From: Ophiostoma sp. CBS 140.51
Lineage: Eukaryota > Ascomycota > Sordariomycetes > Ophiostomatales > Ophiostomataceae
Direction of reading: 5' to 3'
NCBI GenBank assembly: GCA_029298735.1
Contig: JANSLP010000273.1
Span: forward strand, 1-43,697
DNA length: 43,697 bases
The stretch's first letter is position 1; the number at the start of each line of letters is the position of its first letter. Both the position numbers and the translations under genes were made by a program. Below are positions 1 to 11,070 of this stretch, one piece after another. Below the pieces are notes generated by a model. It had not been told where the DNA came from, searched no databases, and was given only the letters and a program-made list of their open reading frames with translations.

Positions 1-87
1 GGTGGCTATAGAGGAAGAGGAGGCAGGGGCGGTGGCCGCGGAGGCGGATTCAGAGGTGGCCGTGGACGTGGAAGAGGTTTCTACTAG
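1..87 (+). CDS. 3' end of an RGG-box RNA-binding protein (partial)
   Basis: The window opens inside a reading frame of 28 codons ending in TAG at 85-87. It is almost entirely Gly and Arg (repeated RGG/GRG) and ends in Gly-Phe-Tyr. This is a C-terminal RGG box, which in fungi occurs on snoRNP proteins such as Gar1, on Lsm4, on DEAD-box helicases and on other RNA-binding proteins; these tails bind RNA and are arginine-methylated. The folded domain lies outside the window, so the protein cannot be named. The frame ends cleanly and is followed by AT-richer sequence, as expected for a 3' UTR. The RGG tail is certain; the identity is not. Confidence 0.75.
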   Translation, partial: GGYRGRGGRGGGRGGGFRGGRGRGRGFY

Positions 88-1442
88 GCATTGATAAACC
101 TAAATAAATTATGACTATGATGTAGAAAGTTACAACAAAACTAGAAGGATGCATGAGTGCCCAAGTGTCGTACCTTTGACCCTTTTGCCTCGTTAGAGTC
201 GACCATGGTAGAACTTTGCTGTGGCCGTGTACTGTGTATGGCTTTTACAACCGACTCGCATCGGGAACAACTTCTGTATGTCTCCGCATCTTGTTAATGA
301 CATGCATTGTCAATTCAACAATATTGTTCTTGATATATTTTGATCGTTTTATTGGAATTGCTTTGACCGCCGCTATGGGCTGTTCGCACCTTCTCTGTCG
401 TGCAAGACGTGAGTCGTGCCTGCCATACAGTCCATGATCGCTCCTTCCCACGAACCAACATCGTTCCTTCCCACGCGAGAACGGCAGATGGTTGCCTTGC
501 CACGTGTGTAGACAAGACGCGATTCTCGTCTTTCCCCCTTTTCTTCCATCCCACCATTGTTGTTCTCCCATCTATCACCATTTTCTCTCCTATCTTGACT
601 CGTCTGTCATCCTCAAGCGATAAGCAGTTTTTCACCAAGCGGCTGGACAACAGGGAATACGAAGCATATGAGATAAGCTCACAACTTATTACGAGTGGAT
701 AACTTTGACCGGCGAGGGTCAGCGAAGAGTTGCACTGCTGGCCATGCGACAGCAAATTGGCCGTTTGCGTAAGTCAGACTTGGTGGGCGAAGATGGAGAA
801 ACCAATCCTATGGTATGGCCTACCTTATGGATGTGAATCTGGGATGGCTATCCCGGGTGGGCAACGGGCTGTAAGCGAGGTGCTGCCCACAGTTAGCCGA
901 GCGGGCGAGAAGCAATGCCGTGGCGAAGCGTTCTATTTCTGGAGGCAATATCTGGAGGCAATTTGTGATATTCTCTCAAATACTGAAATGCTAATTCACA
1001 TTCAATTTCGACCTCTCTTTCGCGAGCACACTGTATTGATTATCGTTACTCGCCAGCACAAATAGTGAGACTGGATTGGTGGTAACATTTGCCGACAAAG
1101 CAATCTATCTGCCGTCAATCTGCCAACCACACCGAATCGAGGAATTGCATGGATGTTTTTCGCCGTTGCAATCAAACAGTCATATCACCGGGTAAACGTC
1201 TGACGTTTAGACAAGACCACACGGCAGACACAAGACGACCAACACAAGACAGAGGGCAAACAAGAAACAACGACGCGCTACTCTGGGTGTTGTTGAATAT
1301 CCAACGAGGCAAGTCCCACGAGCATTTAAAGAAGAGTTGTGTCCCTGCGTGAAGCCTCAAGAGGCCGTTCCCCGGTTGTCATTTTCTTTTTCTTTCTCCC
1401 TCTTCCACTAACCATCACCACCACCGCGCACATCTCGCCACA
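88..1442. other. Intergenic: 3' UTR of the RGG gene and promoter of the DUF1996 gene
   Basis: Short overlapping frames on both strands (for example 315-755 and 730-1065) lack recognisable motifs and splice context, and I read them as chance. The last 100 bases before 1443 are CT-rich followed by an A/C-rich leader (CACCACCACCGCGCACATC), which is usual for fungal core promoters. A TTTAAA stretch near 1325 could serve as a TATA-like element. I see no RNA gene. Confidence 0.5.
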
Positions 1443-2456
1443 ATGAAAACCCTCTCCGCCGCTCTCTTGGCCCTTGTGGCCCCAGCCTATGCCGGTCTTC
1501 GTTTCCCGTGCTCGACGCTTATCTACCAGCGCCTCGACCCGGCCGGCCAGCCTGGCGCTTTCCCGTCAGCCCATGTCCATCACATTGTCGGCGGCAACGC
1601 CTTTAACGTGACAATGACGGGTGACGTCGCTTCGCGGGCGTCGTGCACAACGTGCCAAATGTCCGAGGACTTTTCCAACTACTGGACGGCCGTGCTCTAT
1701 TTCAAGAGCCCCGACAATGGCAGCTACCACCGCGTGCCCAACATCCCGGTCCAGCCCCTGCTGGGCGGCTCCAACGGCGCCGAGGGTGGTCTGACCGTGT
1801 ACTACACCCAGTTTGACCTGTCGCGCGACAACCTGAAGCAGCAGCCCGTGACCGCGTTCAAACCAGGATTCCGCATGACGGTCGGCAGCCCCGGTAGCAA
1901 GACGCGTAACCACATCGGTCTGAGCTACCAGTGCATGTCGGGCGGCAGCCGCGGCACCATTACAGCGGACATGCCCACCAAGCCGTGCTCCGGCGGTATC
2001 TTTACCACCCACCATTTCCCCGCCTGCTGGGACGGCAAGAACCTGGACAGTCCCGACCACCAGTCGCACATGTACAACACGGTCAACTCGGACGGGTTCA
2101 CCAATGCCGGCGCGTGCCCCTCTTCCCATCCCGTGCGAGTCCCCCAAGTGACTTTCGAAACGGTCTGGGATACCAGCAAGTTTAATTCGCTGTGGAAGAG
2201 CGGTGCTCCCAACCCCTTCGTGTGGAGCTTTGAGGGCAACAGCTACGGGACTCACGCCGACTACATGTTTGGCTGGAAGGGCGATGCTCTGCAGCGCGCT
2301 ATGGACAAGTCGGAGTGTTTCTATGACGGTTGCGGCTCCATCACGAAGCAGCAAATGTCCGTCGCCAACCAGTGCAAGATCAAGGACATTGTCAAGGAGG
2401 ACACGCTCGGCTGGCTGACGGAGCTGCCCGGGTGGAGTGACTCGATGAACATGTAG
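1443..2456 (+). CDS. Secreted DUF1996 protein (paralogue 1, intronless)
   Basis: A 337-residue protein with an N-terminal signal peptide (hydrophobic core at residues 4-17, likely cleavage after AYA-17). The mature part has the DUF1996 hallmarks: the HIVGGNAFN segment near residue 48, a CTTC cluster followed by SEDFSNYWTAVLY, the AFKPGFRM block, CWDGKNLDSPDH near residue 200, and a C-terminal DYMFGWKGDALQRA block. DUF1996 proteins are extracellular or wall-associated in filamentous fungi and have no established activity. The length matches the family core without an added WSC domain. The start follows a CACA leader and gives a clean signal peptide. The gene has no intron, unlike its paralogue at 33521-34722, which has two. 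The family call is firm; the function is unknown. Confidence 0.93.
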   Translation: MKTLSAALLALVAPAYAGLRFPCSTLIYQRLDPAGQPGAFPSAHVHHIVGGNAFNVTMTGDVASRASCTTCQMSEDFSNYWTAVLYFKSPDNGSYHRVPNIPVQPLLGGSNGAEGGLTVYYTQFDLSRDNLKQQPVTAFKPGFRMTVGSPGSKTRNHIGLSYQCMSGGSRGTITADMPTKPCSGGIFTTHHFPACWDGKNLDSPDHQSHMYNTVNSDGFTNAGACPSSHPVRVPQVTFETVWDTSKFNSLWKSGAPNPFVWSFEGNSYGTHADYMFGWKGDALQRAMDKSECFYDGCGSITKQQMSVANQCKIKDIVKEDTLGWLTELPGWSDSMNM

Positions 2457-2998
2457 AGAAGGAGGACTGAGGTGGTGGTGTTTGTGTGATATTGTCTTTT
2501 CTTCAAGTTTATTATTTTTTATATCTCTTCCTACATAAGTTGCTCTAACTAGTCTTTACATGCTTTTTTAACGAAGCCTATTCATCCAACGTGGCCTTGT
2601 CATCCAAACTGTCCCATCACCCGATGTAAAATAATACAGTCTTTACATACTTTTCCAACGGAGCCTATTTATCCTATTCATATAGTCTCAAATCAATACA
2701 AAGTATTCTTTTATGTTAAGGCGTAGTACCCTTCGAAAAATATATATTATTCCTTAAGATTATTTTAGATAAATTGGTAAGTTGGGATAAGAGGTTCAAA
2801 AATGTGAAAGTGAGGACAACTAGAATTATTATAGTATCAGGACCTTGATTAATAAGTATGGCGTATATATAAAACCTCGTTCCTTCCTATTTTGGCTATA
2901 CAACGAGACAGCATGCTTCAATTACTATACAGGCTCTCATTTATGAGTCTGTGTATTTGGTCCGCGCCCTCTTTGCTTCTTCTTAGCTACTCCTTTGT
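2457..2998. repeat. AT-rich spacer with a diverged 36-bp direct repeat
   Basis: This spacer is AT-rich. Positions 2552-2587 and 2639-2674 are two copies of a 36-bp sequence beginning GTCTTTACAT. They differ at five sites, all transitions (three T/C-type, two A/G-type). A TATATATAAAA stretch at 2864-2874 could be a core promoter element for the degenerate frame that follows. No gene is evident. Confidence 0.55.
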
Positions 2999-3620
2999 TT
3001 GAACCTATATAGTAGTAGGGACGATGCTGCGTTATTGATTGTGGCGGCCTGCACCGCGCTTACATATTTGGTATATCCAGCAGTTGCATTCCATTTCAAT
3101 TACACTAACACCACCATCCCCGGACTCAACTGTACAGAGGGTCCACTCTTCAGGCGAGCTCGGGTCGATATCACGCCTCCCAATAACCTAGGTTCGAGGC
3201 CACTTAACGAGTTTGCCACAGAACAGCTCCATGTGATGGCTATCGTGTTGAAATCAACGGTATCCGAGGCGCCTTCATCAACGCCGGGTGGCCGATCTGC
3301 AGCAAGCTTCCATCAGTATATTGTAAACATTGTCTGTGGACTTTGATTGACGTCGTTGACAGGAGCGTCAGCCACCTTGATCTTACCCTACTAGCTCTCT
3401 TTCTTGTTAATGATTTAGCAAACAGTTTGGGTTGACTCTTATCGGTCCTTTGTCTCCTCCCCGTAATTGGCAACCTTGGGAGGTGGCCAGCGCCGTAACC
3501 GGCGGCCAATTGCCCGAGTTTCCCGGAAAAGTGAATTCTCTAATGACTTTGTGGTCGGGTTACTCCATAGTGTTCAACCACGGCGGCAAGCTTAAGAATG
3601 CCAAGCAGCCTTGCTGAACA
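2999..3620 (+). pseudogene. Degenerate secreted-protein-like relic
   Basis: A frame from about 2999 to 3346 begins with a hydrophobic stretch like a signal sequence, followed by Thr/Asn-rich residues with possible N-glycosylation sites (NYTNTT). No ATG opens this frame; the nearest upstream ATG (2913) is in another frame and stops at 3000-3002. From about 3240 a protein-like sequence continues in a different frame (YRVEINGIRGAFINAGWP), which suggests a frameshift. A further frame at 3432-3617 (RNWQPWEVASAVTGG) may be part of the same relic. The TATA-like stretch at 2864-2874 fits a former promoter. I do not recognise the family. It may also be non-coding sequence that happens to look protein-like. 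Confidence 0.3.
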
Positions 3621-4022
3621 TTTATCGGCCCTTTCATCTCACAGTTGAGCGGACTCTTAAGATACAGAATCATTGGGATTACCCCACACATTATCATCGA
3701 CGCGAAAGGCTTGATCGGCATTGCATAACATAGCATAGGGCCGGTCCTATGTCGGTATTCCCCGCATTTTCACCAAAGCAGATGTCAAGCGAGTGCTAAT
3801 GTGGATAGTTACTTCCGCCAGCTGGATTCCAAGCGAGTACTCCGTTGGCAATGACGTTTGCCAGTGATATTACTTACGCCAGCTGGATTCTAAGCGAGTA
3901 TTCCGTTGGCAAGGACGTATGTCAGTGATCATCGATATATTTAGTTTCCACATCAGCCCCTTCATTTTCCCTTATTGCTGGTATCATTAACGACTATTCA
4001 GGCAACGCCACAGACTACAGTC
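3621..4022. repeat. Carboxylesterase promoter with a 61-bp tandem duplication
   Basis: Two copies of a 61-bp unit lie head to tail at 3809-3868 and 3870-3929. Each contains CGCCAGCTGGATTC, AAGCGAGTA and CCGTTGGCAA. They differ at six sites, three of them C/T. A partial third match (AAGCGAGT) precedes them at about 3787. A TATATTTA element at 3936-3943 lies about 80 bases before the ATG at 4023, so the duplicated unit sits just upstream of the likely core promoter. It could hold duplicated regulator sites; none can be named. Confidence 0.7.
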
Positions 4023-5964
4023 ATGACTTCCGGCAAGCTTCTCCAAGCATTACTTACGTTGACATTCTTGGGCATACCTACTGGTTTTGCGTCGTCTCAC
4101 GATGCTATCAATCGACGGGCTGCTCCGACTGTAAACATAAAGAATGGCTCAATCAGCGGGATTCAGCTTGGTTCCTACGCCCAAGAAGGTGCGTCATGTG
4201 CCCAATTTTTCTATCAATCTTTACTGATCCTTTACAGGCTTCTTCGGTATACCTTATGCGAACAACCCGCCGCCTCGTTTTGGCCGTGCTGCTCCTCATA
4301 ACAAATCCCTTGATGGCTTTCAGGCAACGGCATACTCCGAGTTCTGCCCTGGCTTTGGGGGCGATGATATCGCCCTTTACGGCCTGGGGTACAAGGCCGG
4401 AGAGTCTTGCCTCACCCTCAACATCGTCCGGCCACGTGGGTATGACAAGGGTGCCGACCTTCCAGTGGGAGTTTGGATCTATGGCGGTGGCTTTAAAAAC
4501 GGTGGCTCGCCTGACCACCGATATAATACCACATGGGTGGTTGATCGATCGGTGCAGATGAATCGTCCGATTTTAACGGTAACGCTGAACTACCGGGTCT
4601 CATTTTTTGGCTTTCCCAATGGCCAAGAGGTTGTAGATGCCCGTGCCCAAAATCTCGGCTTATATGATCAACAACTCGCGCTACAATGGATTCAAGAGAA
4701 TATTGCAGCCTTTGGCGGTGACCCCTCTAAAGTCACAATCTGGGGGCAAAGTGCCGGTTCACAAAGTGTGGCCTACCATATTTTAGGACAAGGCGGCACC
4801 ACCGGCTCATCCCTTTTCCGAGGCGGCATTATGGAATCCGGCGCTGCGTCGTGGAACCCTATGTACACTGCAGGCCAGGCGCAATCTGCCTTTGACGCCA
4901 TTGTTGGCAACACATCGTGTGCCAATGCCAGCAGCAGCTCGATTCTTAGCTGCCTTAGCTCCATTCCTTTCGCAGAATTGAACTCAAGCGCGGCAATGTC
5001 AACAGCTACGTGGCAGCCCAATGTCGATGGTGATATCATCCAAGACTATCCGACAAAACTGCTGGCAGCCGGAAAGGTGGCACCAGTAACGATCATGCAT
5101 GGATGTTAGTTGTCATGCGCTGCCCCCCCATTCCATACGTTGCAATTTCTAACTGAGAAAAAAAACCAGGCAACACTGATGACTCGTCGCAGGCTGCTCC
5201 AAAGGGTACAAATGTCACGAAAGATGTTTCGGATCAGTTGTACAAAGCCTGGCCAAACATTACCTCGGATGTCATAGACAAACTCCTCGAGCTATATCCA
5301 AATGATCCCGCTATCGGATGTCCGTATGAAACTGGCGACGGCGTCTTGGTGTCCGGACTGCAAGATAAGCGCACTAATTCAATCTACACGGACCTCCAAC
5401 AATTCGCTCCTCGTCGACTGTTGAGTCAAACTATGGCAAAGGCTGGGAACGAGGTGTATGCTTGGAGGTATAACCAAGTGACCCAGAATGTGACCATCGA
5501 TATCGGCAAAGTGCATTTCTCTGTAAGTCGTGTGTATTCTTGCTGACGTTTTTGACATGATGGCTAATAATGACCCCAAGGATGTTGCATATGTATTTTC
5601 TAACCCTCTGCCTACTCAAAATCCACTGGGTGACCGACCCGGCGACGCAGAGCTTGCGAAACTGATGACCTCGATGTGGGTGTCATTTATTAACGACCTC
5701 ACGCCTAATAACCACCAAAGTAAGTCTCTTTGCCAAATGCATTACAGTATTAGAGCATTTCTTCCTCTTGGAGCTATATCAAACGGCGTGGTTCACCGGG
5801 ACTAAAAACTTATTTAAGTCAACGATACGACTCATTGGCCAAGTTACAACAGAAGGGCACAAGATTTTGTATTTCAGCGCTTCGATCCTTATGTTGAGTT
5901 GGACGATTACCGAAGCGCTCAAATGGACTATATCAATTCTATCGGCCAGTACTTGTCACATTAA
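4023..5964 (+). CDS. Secreted type-B carboxylesterase/lipase (paralogue 1, five exons)
   Basis: Exons 4023-4188, 4238-5104, 5170-5522, 5581-5719 and 5819-5964 give a 556-residue protein; every intron (49, 65, 58, 99 bp and similar) keeps phase and has a fungal donor and branch site. An N-terminal signal peptide precedes the esterase domain. Features seen are the oxyanion-hole GGG (WIYGGGF), the NLGLYDQQLALQWIQENI block, the nucleophile elbow GQSAGS with Ser227, an acidic pair near Asp348/349 and a His at 460 (KVHFSD). In the cholinesterase/fungal lipase family these form a Ser-Glu(Asp)-His triad that hydrolyses carboxylic esters outside the cell. Here the acid is Asp where the paralogue at 22997-24759 has Glu, and the elbow is GQSAG rather than GESAG. 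The ATG at 4023 is the only one giving a signal peptide. Fold is certain, substrate unknown. Confidence 0.88.
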
Positions 5965-6300
5965 GACCTTACTTAATCTCGGCACTGTTACGAAAGAAGA
6001 TAACCCCACGCGGCCTCAACAACGGGCCGCACCAGGCTGAGGGAAAAAGGACAACAACGGACGACCACACGCACGAGAGGAACAAAGAAGCGGGGAAACG
6101 TGGCTAGGGTGTGTGGCGTAGAATAAAAGAAGCTGATTGGCTAGACGTATCTTACACGAATATGGGTGTCAGGGTACCTCGGAAGGAGTTAGCAAAGAAC
6201 ACAATCGATGAAGACAAAAGGCGACATAAAGCAAATAAGATCGGAAAAGAATCCTTACTTGTATTAGCTGGCAAAACACTTCCGCAAAGTGGTGCATATC
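5965..6300. other. Spacer between convergent genes
   Basis: This 336-base stretch separates the 3' end of the carboxylesterase from the 3' end of the minus-strand C2H2/Ulp1-like gene. It is purine-rich on the plus strand and contains only short frames without motifs. It probably holds the two 3' UTRs. Confidence 0.5.
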
Positions 6301-8362
6301 CTAATGCGTTGCTGGATTTTGGATGGACGGGCCGGCATTATCGTCCTGCGCCTCGGCCTGTGGTGGAGAGACCATAGCAACTCCACGCGGTGAAGCCGCT
6401 GTGTTGGCGTTGTTGCTTTGGTGACCGGTGCTGCTCCTTACATCGCTGCTGTTCACTTTTTCATTGCTAGTCGCAAAAAATGTCTCGGCATTTTGGGCTG
6501 TCGGGTTCGCACTGGCTATGCCTTGAGATGCGTCTAATCGTTGTCGTTTTGCGCGTGGCTCGGGATTGTTATCAGCCTTATTATCCCCTTCCGATGGCGT
6601 TATTAAGTACTGGACGGATATCCGGTGGAACTTCTTTTCCGGCCCGGACGGCGTCTGGCGACGCACCAGGGACGCTGGTGTCGAAGACAGTCAGAACATG
6701 TAAGGTAATGGAAAATAGCGCAACAAATACGCCGATATGTTCTCTTACCTTCGTAGCCAGAAGGCGACACAACGGGGAAAGGCAGGAGGCCTGCCTGGTT
6801 GGTATCCACGCCACCCGGTGGTGCTCTTTGTGCGTCATTTGAAGGAAGGGCAGCAACAGAATTGGATTGGGGGTCCGGCGGAAGGAAGTCGGATAGGCTT
6901 CTGGGCAAACCTGTCGCCGAGATGTCTTGGGTGTCTTCACCGATCATATTGCTCTGGGTGGCAGACCTGTTGATTAAGCCTGCAAAGATTGTTAGTATCC
7001 CGCCGGGGAGGGTGAGAAGGGACATGTCTACTTACTTGCAGTAACAATTTTAGTGGTGGTCTCGGCTGGGCGAAACAACATGTTGCGCAAAATTTCTTTG
7101 AAAACTGCCGCGTACTTCGATCCGACCACAGTTTTACAACCCTCGTAAGCACAGACCAATATATATTCGCGAGTCTTCTCCGCCATCCGCTCTAGAAGAG
7201 GACGAATCAAAACGTTGGAGATCTCTGAGCGAGCGTCGTCGGCAACCACCCACCCCAAACTCTCCTTCTTCCCGATCTGCTCAAAAAAAAGTCCTCGATC
7301 CTGGAGAAAGCGCTCAAGGAACTTCAAGAAAAACACCCCGCTGTCTTGACTGTTCTTTTGGCGAGGGAGGCCTAGAGGCTTGACAAAAATAAACGACTCG
7401 TCGCGAAGATAACCGTTCTCTTGAAGGAACAGGTAGATTTTCGGCACATCTTCGACATGATTGTTGAGATCATTCGAATCGAGAAAGGTGAAAACGGTCA
7501 TCTTGTCCCGTGTACGGTCGACGAATCCTCCGTACCAGTCTTCCCCGTTCCTGAATGGGAAAACAAGGTAATTGTGAGCATTCGCTAGCACGGGCGTATC
7601 TGTATTGCGCTCCAAGACATGGAGGGGGAAGACAAATGTGTCTTGCCGCTGTGGTAACCAGGAGATATATCCATTGATGGTTTCGTCGCCATAGGGTGCT
7701 GTCGGCCCTGCCTGTGTCCAGTAGGCTGCCAATTTGTCTTTGTCTCCTTGCAAAATCGAGACGAGTTCATTGAGCTGCGGCCTGGCGATGATAGTGTTGC
7801 CCGTGGTAGTTCGTTGCGCTTCTTGGTCGCCGTCGTCGGGCTGGTCTTCGCTGGTGATGCCTTCGTCCTCATCGTTTCCGTCCTCTCCGTACTCTTCGTA
7901 TTCGTCTCCGTCGTCTCCGCACTCATCGTCTTCGTCCACGCTAGTGTTGCCCATGGGTTGATTCGCTTGTCCTAGGTCGCGTTCGTCTTCGTCTCTATTG
8001 TCTTCGTCGGCCCCGTCTTCGCCCACGTGGATCTGTTTTTCGATGGCGCGCTCCGTAGGCTGTTGCGCTTCTCCGTCCCGGTCGCCGTCGCCGTCTTCGT
8101 CGGCGGCATCGTTTCCTCCGTCCTCATGATACCGCTAATAAACATCACTTAGCGGCGTTTGCATGTTGCAGCGAGGACTAAACAAACTCACCAAAATATG
8201 TCTTGTCGTGCCCCTTTTGAAGGTGTATTTGTAAGAACAATTAGGATAAATACAAGGATAGTACCCATCCTTGGCTTGATATCCGTCTGGGTACTTGAAA
8301 TTTTCTCCGCGTCTCCGTTTGGGTCGAGCACCGTGCTCTGCTGCTGTTCGTTTCTTTGCCAT
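6301..8362 (-). CDS. C2H2 zinc finger fused to an Ulp1/C48-like domain with altered catalytic residues
   Basis: Exons 8362-8192, 8134-7036, 6979-6749 and 6674-6301 (introns 57, 56 and 74 bp, all in phase, one with a TACTAAC branch site) give 624 residues. Residues 37-60 form one C2H2 finger, C-x4-C-x12-H-x4-H; intron 1 falls inside it, and the second His appears only after splicing. A basic N-terminus could be a nuclear localisation signal. Residues about 60-165 are acidic. Residues about 175-335 resemble the Ulp1/SENP cysteine-protease fold: YGDETINGY (205-213), then FRNGEDW, FLDSND, and PRQ...QDSGVF. Ulp1 enzymes use His-Asp-Cys; here Asp256, Asp276 and Ser322 occupy these places, so the domain is probably inactive as a SUMO protease. 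The C-terminus is low-complexity. A SUMO-binding or DNA-targeted role is inference only. Confidence 0.75.
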
Positions 8363-10890
8363 AGTACTCCATACTCCGTATGGCGATGGACTTAACGTTT
8401 GTTACCAAACACGGGTACCTCAGATGAGGGGAAAAGGTTGTGTTGCCGTGACGATTTGCCTTGTTGCCATCTGCGGTTGTTTCTTGGTGGTTTTGCGAAT
8501 GCCTATGTAGTCCTCGTTCGAGAAAATTGTAAGAACGTCTTGGAAGGAGATAGTTGTCGAGGCAGAGCTCAAGAGGCCCAAAGACGATGAATGAAAGCGC
8601 TCGCTCGTTTTGTTGAGGTTGTTCCGGCGGAAGAGACGTCTTGTTGACGAGGAGGGGCGGGGTGATGTGGACGAAATACGAGATAAAAGGCCATGTATCT
8701 CTCTGGTTGTCGAGACGAATATTTTCGATTTTCGAGGTTGGGGACCTAGAGTGTCTTTCTGGCGAGCCAATTAAGAGTCGTGCCTAACCGCCCGGAATTT
8801 GCCTCGTCCAGCCCCTGGCCTCCGCCACGGTTCGAGAGTGCTTCGTATTTCGCCTTTCTGGAGCCGCCAAGACAGCCAAACACCATCTGGTATCGTCGGA
8901 CACCACTCGCAGAGCTTGGAACGCACAAATACTTGCCAGAATGAGACGCAGAAACCAGGACCCAGGCAACAGTCGCGGTAAGGCGGGCTGACCGGATTCC
9001 CGTTTCGTGCCACACGGAAGGCTCTTCCTTATTTTTCTTAGTCCAACCGCCCAGCCGATCGACGCGAAGGGCCAGCGAAAACGCGGGCTAGCATGAAGAG
9101 CGCCTTGGCACATTTTAGATCACCAAGTCTCCCCTAGTCTCCCGTTCGATAAGAAAGAAAGAAGAGAGACAGGATAAGAAAATAGACATGAAGAGAAAAT
9201 GAAAAGAGAAAGAAGGAGAACATGGCAGATCTCCTGCGCGACAGGGAGAGGGATAGGGAGACGAACGTGCGCTGGACGGCCAGACAGGCCACTGCCAGGA
9301 CACGGATAAACCTGCCAGCATATTTACTCGAAAATAAACCACGCATGGGGGTCATTCCTTCTCTTTCGCTGCCTCGGCCACCGTCCGGGCTCGGGCTGCA
9401 AAGAACAAAGGACGAGGACATCCAGGTCATCGACAAGGTGACTTCGCACCCTAGTCCCCTATCCCTGTAACCAAACCCCAGCAGGAGCCGGCTCCCGGCA
9501 TGTCGTATCCGTCTTCAACACCTGTCTCCCCAACCAATCAACACCTCCAGTTTGTGCGGCGTTTTTTGTCTGGGGACAAGGGGTAGAACGAAAGTGGTTA
9601 ATCCTGAGCGCTTGGCAGATGTGACAAAAATTGTTGCATTTACTGAACAAAATGAGGAAACAGACTCAACCCTGGAAAGTATTGTGCTTTCCGTTACGGT
9701 TGGCCCTTTTGACAGGATATATTATTCCACATTTTCTCAGGGATCGATAATTAAAAAGGCGCAGCCTCGAAAGAAGTCGCTGGACCTGTCCTTGTTTTCC
9801 ATTTTAATTCAATATTCTTTGCACATACTTGTTTGGGAAAAGGGCAGGGGCTAATATTACAGTCATTAAGCCGCCCCACTGGGCCGTCTCCCGTCGGCAT
9901 AGCCCTAGCGCAGTTCCCGGCGAGAGAATGATCGTAAACAGAGCTCGGAGGAAGAACGCAGGCTCGATGTTACCTAATAAGGCCCGCTCAGAGATGCTCT
10001 TTTTTCGTTTAGGGTGGTCGACGCATCAGCACCTAAAGGAAAAGAAACCACATGGGCCCACGGGGCTGTTTTCCAACGTCCCATCCCCCCACCCCTTCTT
10101 TCACCCCTTCCGCTACTCCGTTCTGGCCGGAAACGAGAGGGTAAAACCCCGGATTACCTGCCGGGGGGTGAAAGGCGAGGTGAGTGGAGAAATTTGTTGC
10201 CTCTTACTTTACAGCTTGGCACAAATCGACATCTCCGCATACACTTTGCGAGATCCATTGCCAGGAGTGACTGGATATCAGAATAATACCCTATTTCCTG
10301 TCTCCGCCATCAGACTAAGGCGCGTGGTTGTGACCAATCCAGTGACTGACCTCAAGCACGCCGACCCACGAAGCCAAAATCTAGAGGTTAGTCTTTTGCA
10401 CGTTAACTACTCGACTTGTTTAAGAAAGAGAGTCTAGAACACCACTGGAACGGGCAGTGGCTGGGACCGACCTGCAACCGTGAATGCAGTATTGATCGAA
10501 CAGAGCAGGGGAGAAGATGGACTTGGTTGAAGAGGTCACGAAGCATGTGTTTAATAGGATTAGGGGTCCTTTTTTGCAAAGGCAAGAGGGGAAAAAACGC
10601 TTTCAAGTTTGTATTTACCCCTTACCTTGATATTAAAAAGGCCAAATAAAAATCTTATTCTAGCCATGCTATCGAGAAACATATGCGTGTATTTATCCTC
10701 GCATCCTCGCCTTTTTTTTATTCAGGCCCTGGAGGGGGACACGGTTAGGAAAGGGGGAACAATAGGACTCGGAGAGCTTTGAATTAGACTCTTGCCAAGA
10801 AATTACGGCGCTACAGCGGTGCCGGGATGACATGGGGTTTTGGATATGTCTGTACAAGTATGTTTGCTCGAACTAGATTACGCCTGACAA
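8363..10890. other. Gene-poor spacer with a promoter motif and purine tract
   Basis: The first bases are the promoter side of the minus-strand gene ending at 8362. A TACTCCGTA motif lies at 8372-8380, only about ten bases before that start codon. A purine-rich tract occupies about 9149-9222. Frames up to about 200 codons exist (for example 9829-10437), but they open without ATG or lack motifs, codon bias and splice sites, so I read them as non-coding. No RNA gene was recognised. Confidence 0.45.
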
Positions 10891-11070
10891 GCAAACGGTG
10901 CAAACACAAACGGTGCAAACACAAACGGTGCAAACACAAACGGTGCAAACACAAACGGTGCAGACACAAACGGTGCAGACACAAATGGTGCAGACACAAA
11001 CGGTGCAGACACAAACGGTGCAAACACAAACGGTGCAGACACAAACGGTGCAGACATAAGCGGAGCAAAC
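10891..11070. repeat. Minisatellite: 12 copies of a 15-bp unit
   Basis: Twelve head-to-tail 15-bp units fill 10891-11070. The consensus is ACAAACGGTGCARAC. The first and last copies are the most diverged, and internal copies alternate between CAAAC and CAGAC endings. As 15 is a multiple of three, both strands stay open through the array and give artificial pentapeptide repeats (Lys/Arg/Cys/His on plus, Leu/Cys/His/Arg on minus). These are not evidence for a protein. Direct repeats without unique spacers exclude a CRISPR array. Confidence 0.95.

Noticed and set aside
1..87. Naming the first gene GAR1 or LSM4
   Set aside because: Only the RGG tail is present, and several unrelated proteins share such tails.
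1566..2354. 262-codon minus-strand frame inside the first DUF1996 gene
   Set aside because: Antisense shadow caused by C-rich third positions of the real gene; no motifs.
9829..10437. 202-codon plus-strand frame in a gene-poor region
   Set aside because: It opens at TTG rather than ATG, has even third-position composition, no motif and no splice signals.
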